64,000 bases of DNA from Eubacteriales bacterium (lineage in GTDB: Bacteria > Bacillota > Clostridia > Peptostreptococcales > Anaerovoracaceae), in contig JAQUYC010000007.1 of the NCBI GenBank assembly GCA_028692105.1, positions 1-64,000 on the forward strand, in the 5' to 3' direction. Made by a program: the position numbers and the translations under genes. Position 1 is the stretch's first letter. Each line of letters begins with the position of its first letter. The notes beneath the pieces were generated by a model, which saw nothing but the letters and a program-made list of their open reading frames with translations, searched no databases and was not told the DNA's origin. Positions 59,167-64,000 of the stretch are shown one piece after another.

Positions 59167-60702
59167 TTAGTGCTTAAAATGTCTCACGCCTGTAAACACC
59201 ATGGCAATTCCCAATTCATTAGCCTTCTTAATGGAGTCCTCATCCCGAATCGAGCCACCCGGCTGAATAATGGCGGTAATACCTGCCTTTGCAGCCTCCG
59301 TAACACAGTCATCAAACGGGAAAAAGGCGTCAGATGCCAAAGCTGCTCCCTCGGTACTGTCTGTCGCCTGCTTTATTGAATTCTCAACAGCCCAGATACG
59401 ATTGACTTGACCCGGTCCGACACCGATGGTCTTTCCATCCTTTGCTATAACTATACCGTTGGACTTTATGTGCTTGACCACCTTCATGGCAAATCTCATA
59501 TCCTCCATTTCTTTTTCAGATGGAGCCCGGTCAGTAACGACCTTGACATCTTTATCATTGAAAAGATCATTATCCATTTCCTGAATCAGGATGCCGCCGC
59601 TGACCTTTTTCATATCAAAAGCATCATTCGGTGCTTTCGCAAGAATATCAGCAAGTTTCAGAAGGCGGATATTCTTCTTTTGCGTTAAAGCTGCGATTGC
59701 TTCTTCTGTGTAATCCGGAGCAATGACTATCTCGACAAAGATCTTATTGATTTCGACTGCTGTCTTTTCATCAACCGTGCGATTAGCCGCTACGATTCCA
59801 CCGAATATCGAAACGGGATCTGCCTCATATGCTTTAATATAAGCTTCATAGATATCTTTTCCCGTACCCACTCCGCAGGGATTGGCATGCTTTACAGCTA
59901 CGACCGTCGGTTCTTCGAATTCCTTGAGCGTTTGCAATGCTCCGTTTGTATCATTTATATTATTGAAAGAAAGTTCTTTTCCGTGCAGTTGGACAGCATT
60001 GACAAGAGAACCCGGATACGGCTGTATTTCTTTATAATAATAGGCCTTCTGATGCGGGTTTTCTCCGTATCTAAGCTCCTGTATCCTTTCAAATGTAAGT
60101 GTGAGATTGTCCGGAAGTTCTCCTTCTATCTCTTTTCTTAAGTAATCTGAAATCATAGCATCATAAGCGGCTGTATGTTGGAATACCTTCAATGCAAGTC
60201 TGTACTTCGTTGCATATGAAACTGTACCGTTTTCTTTCAGCTCATTGATAACCGGGCCGTAGTCAACCGGGTCACATATCACGACGACATCCTTATGATT
60301 TTTTGCGGCTGAGCGCAGCATGGTCGGACCGCCGATATCTATATTTTCGATAGCCTCCTCAAGTGTTACGGACGACTTTAATATGGTTTCTTTAAAAGGA
60401 TAAAGATTTATTGCAACGATATCTATCGTTTCTATGTTAAGATCCGCTAATTGTTTCATATGGCCAGGATTATCACGCATAGCAAGAATTCCTCCATGGA
60501 CAGCCGGATGCAGTGTCTTGACTCTGCCGTCTAAGCATTCAGGGAAACCCGTTACATCAGAAATCCCCATGACATCGACTCCGTTTTCCGCAAGCTTCGC
60601 TGCTGTGCCGCCCGTGGAAATGATATGAGCCCCAAGCTTTTCCAATTCCTTGGCGAATTCCAATATTCCTGTCTTATCTGACACACTAATCAATGCTCTC
60701 AT
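59167..60702 (-). CDS. purH: Bifunctional AICAR transformylase/IMP cyclohydrolase
   Basis: [24 protein letters not shown]; start at 60702 preferred. Confidence 0.96.
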   Translation of the reverse strand: MRALISVSDKTGILEFAKELEKLGAHIISTGGTAAKLAENGVDVMGISDVTGFPECLDGRVKTLHPAVHGGILAMRDNPGHMKQLADLNIETIDIVAINLYPFKETILKSSVTLEEAIENIDIGGPTMLRSAAKNHKDVVVICDPVDYGPVINELKENGTVSYATKYRLALKVFQHTAAYDAMISDYLRKEIEGELPDNLTLTFERIQELRYGENPHQKAYYYKEIQPYPGSLVNAVQLHGKELSFNNINDTNGALQTLKEFEEPTVVAVKHANPCGVGTGKDIYEAYIKAYEADPVSIFGGIVAANRTVDEKTAVEINKIFVEIVIAPDYTEEAIAALTQKKNIRLLKLADILAKAPNDAFDMKKVSGGILIQEMDNDLFNDKDVKVVTDRAPSEKEMEDMRFAMKVVKHIKSNGIVIAKDGKTIGVGPGQVNRIWAVENSIKQATDSTEGAALASDAFFPFDDCVTEAAKAGITAIIQPGGSIRDEDSIKKANELGIAMVFTGVRHFKH

Positions 60703-60706
60703 ATTA

Positions 60707-62116
60707 TTATTCCTTTCCGTCCCAACAATAGGTACATAGCTTACACCGCTCAAGGCTCACAGATTTTAATGTGTCCTCAAGCTCATGATATTTCAAGCTT
60801 TTAAAGTTTAGTTGTTTCCTGATGTCTTCCACCATGTTGGCATGCCGCTCACTTTTGCTGTCAACATATTCGTCTAAGACCTCCCTCGTAACCTTTCCTC
60901 CTTCAAGCTTATCTATTGTTCTCCTTGTGATCAGATCCATGTCATTTACTGATCTTGAGAAATTCAGATATTTGCAGCCAAACATGATCGGCGGGCAGGC
61001 AGATCTGACATGAATCTCCTTTGCTCCATTCTCGTAAAGGTATTTAACGGTACCCGTAAGTTGCGTCCCCCTTACAATGGAATCATCGATTATAACGAAT
61101 TTCTTTCCTTTAATGAGGTCATGAACCGGTATGAGCTTCATGCGGGCAATAAGTTCCCTTGCTTTCTGATTCTGAGGCATGAAACTTCTTGGCCAGGTCG
61201 GTGTGTATTTGATTAATGGCCTTGCAAATGGGATACCTGATTTATTGGCATACCCTAACGCATGTCCGGTACCGCTGTCAGGGACACCGGCAACATAATC
61301 AACTTTTATATCAGTGTCCTTTTCAGCAATACTTGCACCGCTTCTATATCTCGCTTCCTCTACATTAAGCCCTTCATAAGTGGAAGTCGGATAGCCAAAA
61401 TATGTCCAGAGGAATGTGCATATCCTCATTTTTTCTTCCGGTTCTGATACGGTTCCGAAACCGGATGGCGTCATGAATACGATCTCTGACGGCCCCAGTT
61501 CCCTTGCTGTCTTATACCCCAAGTTGATAAATGCAAAGGATTCTGATGCGGCACAATAGCTCCCCTTCTTTTTCCCTATAATCAGCGGAGTCCTTCCATA
61601 CTTATCTCTTGCAGCGTAGACTCCTTCCCGAGTCATAAGAAGGAGTGTTATGGACCCGTCTATCTTTTCCTGTGCGTATCTGATTCCCTTTATAAAATCA
61701 TTTTCTGTTGAAATCAGTGCAGCAACAAGTTCTGTATTGTTGATACCGCCGCTGCTCATGGACATAAATTGATTGCATCCGCTTTGAAGCAGCTCATTTA
61801 CCAACTGCTCCTTATTGTTGATTCTGCCTACAGTGCCAATGGAAAAATCGCCCATCCTGCTGAAAACTGTCAGCGGCTGAGGTTCTCCGTCACTTATGCT
61901 GCCAATACCCATCGTTCCGGTCATCTGGTCAACTTCTTTTTCAAATTTTGTCCGAAACGGGGCAGTTTCAATATCATGTATGGCTCTATTAAAGCCGTTT
62001 TCCCCATAGACACACATTCCGCCTCTCTTTGTCCCAAGGTGGGAATGATAATCTGTCCCGAAAAATAAATCTGTAACACAATCGTTGTTTGATACTACTC
62101 CGAATACACCGCCCAT
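60707..62116 (-). CDS. purF: Amidophosphoribosyltransferase-like protein (lacks N-terminal Cys)
   Basis: [34 protein letters not shown]; PRTase motif [13 protein letters not shown]. Confidence 0.88.
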   Translation of the reverse strand: MGGVFGVVSNNDCVTDLFFGTDYHSHLGTKRGGMCVYGENGFNRAIHDIETAPFRTKFEKEVDQMTGTMGIGSISDGEPQPLTVFSRMGDFSIGTVGRINNKEQLVNELLQSGCNQFMSMSSGGINNTELVAALISTENDFIKGIRYAQEKIDGSITLLLMTREGVYAARDKYGRTPLIIGKKKGSYCAASESFAFINLGYKTARELGPSEIVFMTPSGFGTVSEPEEKMRICTFLWTYFGYPTSTYEGLNVEEARYRSGASIAEKDTDIKVDYVAGVPDSGTGHALGYANKSGIPFARPLIKYTPTWPRSFMPQNQKARELIARMKLIPVHDLIKGKKFVIIDDSIVRGTQLTGTVKYLYENGAKEIHVRSACPPIMFGCKYLNFSRSVNDMDLITRRTIDKLEGGKVTREVLDEYVDSKSERHANMVEDIRKQLNFKSLKYHELEDTLKSVSLERCKLCTYCWDGKE

Positions 62117-62126
62117 CATCGTCTCC

Positions 62127-62723
62127 TTATTCTTGTTGGATAGAAGCAATTACGATATTTACTGCTTCAGCCAATATTTTATGCTCAGTTTCTAAAACTC
62201 TATCTGCCAGAATGTCTGCTGTATCTCCTTCCAATACAGGTACCTTTTCCTGAAGGATTATTGGTCCCGTATCTACTCCTTCATCTACATAATGAACGGT
62301 AGCACCTGTTTCTGAAGCGCCTGAAGCAAGCACGGATTCATGGACACGTTTTCCGTAAAAACCCGGTCCGCAGAATTGTGGAATAAGAGAAGGATGTATA
62401 TTTATGATCCGTCCGCGATAAGCTTCAACCAAACTTTGATCAAGTATGCTCATGTATCCCGCCAATATCACCAGGTCTGTCTTTGCATCATGAAGTGCAG
62501 CGATGATCGCCTTTGTTCTTACTTCTTGCTCCGGGTAATTTGTCTTGCCGATAATCACCGTTTTTATGTTGTGTTTTTTTGCCCTTTTTAGGGAATAAGC
62601 GTTTGGATTACTGGAAATTACAAGACCGATCCTGGCATTTTTAATAAAACCGCTTTCTATCCCATCTATGACTGCTTGCAGATTTGTGCCCCCGCCGGAT
62701 ACCAGTACTGAGATTCTTAACAT
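62127..62723 (-). CDS. purN: Phosphoribosylglycinamide formyltransferase
   Basis: ISVLVSGGGTNLQAVIDG; IINIHPSLIPQFCGPGFYG. Confidence 0.95.
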   Translation of the reverse strand: MLRISVLVSGGGTNLQAVIDGIESGFIKNARIGLVISSNPNAYSLKRAKKHNIKTVIIGKTNYPEQEVRTKAIIAALHDAKTDLVILAGYMSILDQSLVEAYRGRIINIHPSLIPQFCGPGFYGKRVHESVLASGASETGATVHYVDEGVDTGPIILQEKVPVLEGDTADILADRVLETEHKILAEAVNIVIASIQQE

Positions 62724-63748
62724 AAACAGACTCCCTCACCGGTTACGATCTTTCCTATAATATTCGCTTCCTCACCTGCTTCCTTCAACAGATCCATAAC
62801 TGTTTCCGCCTTATCTTTATCAACGACCATTATCATTCCGATTCCCATGTTGAAGGTTGCAAACATTTCATTTCTATCAATATTTCCGGATCTTTGTATA
62901 TACTCAAAGATAGGAAGGATACGCCAGCTTCCCATATCAATCTTTACCCCTAAGCCTTCCGGAATAATTCTGGGGATATTTTCGAAAAAGCCTCCCCCTG
63001 TGATATGTATGATCCCATTCACAGGCTCTTTTGCAAGGACAGCATTACATGCTTTTGTATAGATCTTGGTAGGGGTGATCAGCGCATTCCCTACAGTCTT
63101 GCCAAGCTCAGCCACGTAATCATTGACCTGCAGCTTCATTATGTCAAAAAACAGTTTTCTAACCAGAGAATATCCGTTGCTGTGTATTCCGCTTGATGCA
63201 ATTCCTATCAGAACGTCATCCTTTTTTATTTTAGATCCATCGATCATCTTGGAACGATCCACAATGCCAACTGCAAAACCCGCCATGTCATATTCACCGT
63301 CTGCATAAAAATCCGGCATTTCTGCGGTTTCTCCTCCTACTAAAGCACATTCTCCTATGACGCAGCCGTCAGCAACTCCTTTAACGATATCCGCCACCTT
63401 CTCAGCTTTGACTTTACCGGTAGCGATATAGTCAAGAAAGAATAACGGTTTAGCGCCTTGGCAGAGAACATCATTGACACACATGGCAACACAGTCCTGG
63501 CCGATGGTATCATGTTTATCTACCATAAATGCGATTTTCAGCTTTGTGCCTACTCCATCGGTTCCTGCTACAAGAACGGGCTCTTTGATCCCCTCCAGAT
63601 CCAGTTTAAAAAGACTTCCGAAGCTCCCCAATCCTGTCAGAACATTGTCACTGAAGGTCTTTTGAACATGAGTCTTCATCAATTTAACTGCCTTTTCGCC
63701 CTCCTTAGTATCTACACCAGCATCCTTGTAGGTTAATTTTTTATCCAT
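62717..63748 (-). CDS. purM: Phosphoribosylformylglycinamidine cyclo-ligase
   Basis: LTYKDAGVDTKEGEKAVKLMK; GTDGVGTKLKIAF. Confidence 0.96.
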   Translation of the reverse strand: MDKKLTYKDAGVDTKEGEKAVKLMKTHVQKTFSDNVLTGLGSFGSLFKLDLEGIKEPVLVAGTDGVGTKLKIAFMVDKHDTIGQDCVAMCVNDVLCQGAKPLFFLDYIATGKVKAEKVADIVKGVADGCVIGECALVGGETAEMPDFYADGEYDMAGFAVGIVDRSKMIDGSKIKKDDVLIGIASSGIHSNGYSLVRKLFFDIMKLQVNDYVAELGKTVGNALITPTKIYTKACNAVLAKEPVNGIIHITGGGFFENIPRIIPEGLGVKIDMGSWRILPIFEYIQRSGNIDRNEMFATFNMGIGMIMVVDKDKAETVMDLLKEAGEEANIIGKIVTGEGVCLC

Positions 63749-63787
63749 TGTGATACCTGAGCCTTTCTATTACTCTTATCTTTTTAA

Positions 63788-64000
63788 TTATCTCTTGATT
63801 CGTGCAAGTACTTCCTGATAGGTTTCTTCTACTCTGCCCAGGTCTCTCCTGAATCTGTCTTTGTCCATCTTTTCATTCGTTTTAACGTCCCATAACCTGC
63901 ATGTGTCCGGTGAGATCTCATCCGCCAATATTACCTCTCCGTCACAGAGGCCGAACTCGATTTTGAAGTCGATCAATTTTAATCCTTTGTCCAGGAAAAA
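63788..64000 (-). CDS. purC: SAICAR synthetase, C-terminal part (truncated by window edge)
   Basis: [30 protein letters not shown]; frame open to the window end. Confidence 0.93.
   Translation of the reverse strand, partial: FFLDKGLKLIDFKIEFGLCDGEVILADEISPDTCRLWDVKTNEKMDKDRFRRDLGRVEETYQEVLARIKR

Overview
The window is a low-GC, endospore-forming Clostridia-like (Firmicutes) chromosome segment with one site-specifically integrated mobile element. Chromosomal backbone, mostly on the minus strand: secreted and S-layer-homology proteins, DUF1846, S41 protease, Ddl, MscL, Hsp33, phosphohexomutase, SpoIIR, SipL-like SPOCS/LysM protein, IspE, TadA, CvpA, tRNA-Arg(CCU), GGDEF protein, ArsC/Spx-like, MsrAB, a sigma-54-linked cluster (class III aminotransferase, archaeal-type GAPDH, archaeal-type PGK, malic enzyme, LarA-like), nucleoside kinase, heterodimeric ABC exporter, PLP aminotransferase, and purCMNFHD. 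Mobile element: about 18.9 kb (19475-38378), bounded by a 50-bp direct repeat of the tRNA-Arg 3' half, with a tyrosine integrase at the right end and 11-bp-phased TTTGTCACCA arm-type sites near both ends. It carries a primase-helicase, a sigma-like factor, a radical SAM protein, an AbiD/F-type HEPN protein behind a candidate small RNA, and SpoVS-like and PH-domain proteins. It also has several structures that the ORF track does not explain: (i) an operon of six overlapping or closely spaced micro-ORFs (25-32 aa) sharing an SPDxIPP-like motif and coupled to two membrane-protein genes; (ii) a long 11-bp-period repeat array; (iii) a ladder of about ten palindromes of different sequence but the same design; (iv) repeats made of two co-varying halves. 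No CRISPR array, rRNA, relaxase or capsid gene was recognised. All family calls are from reading the sequence; no database search was run.
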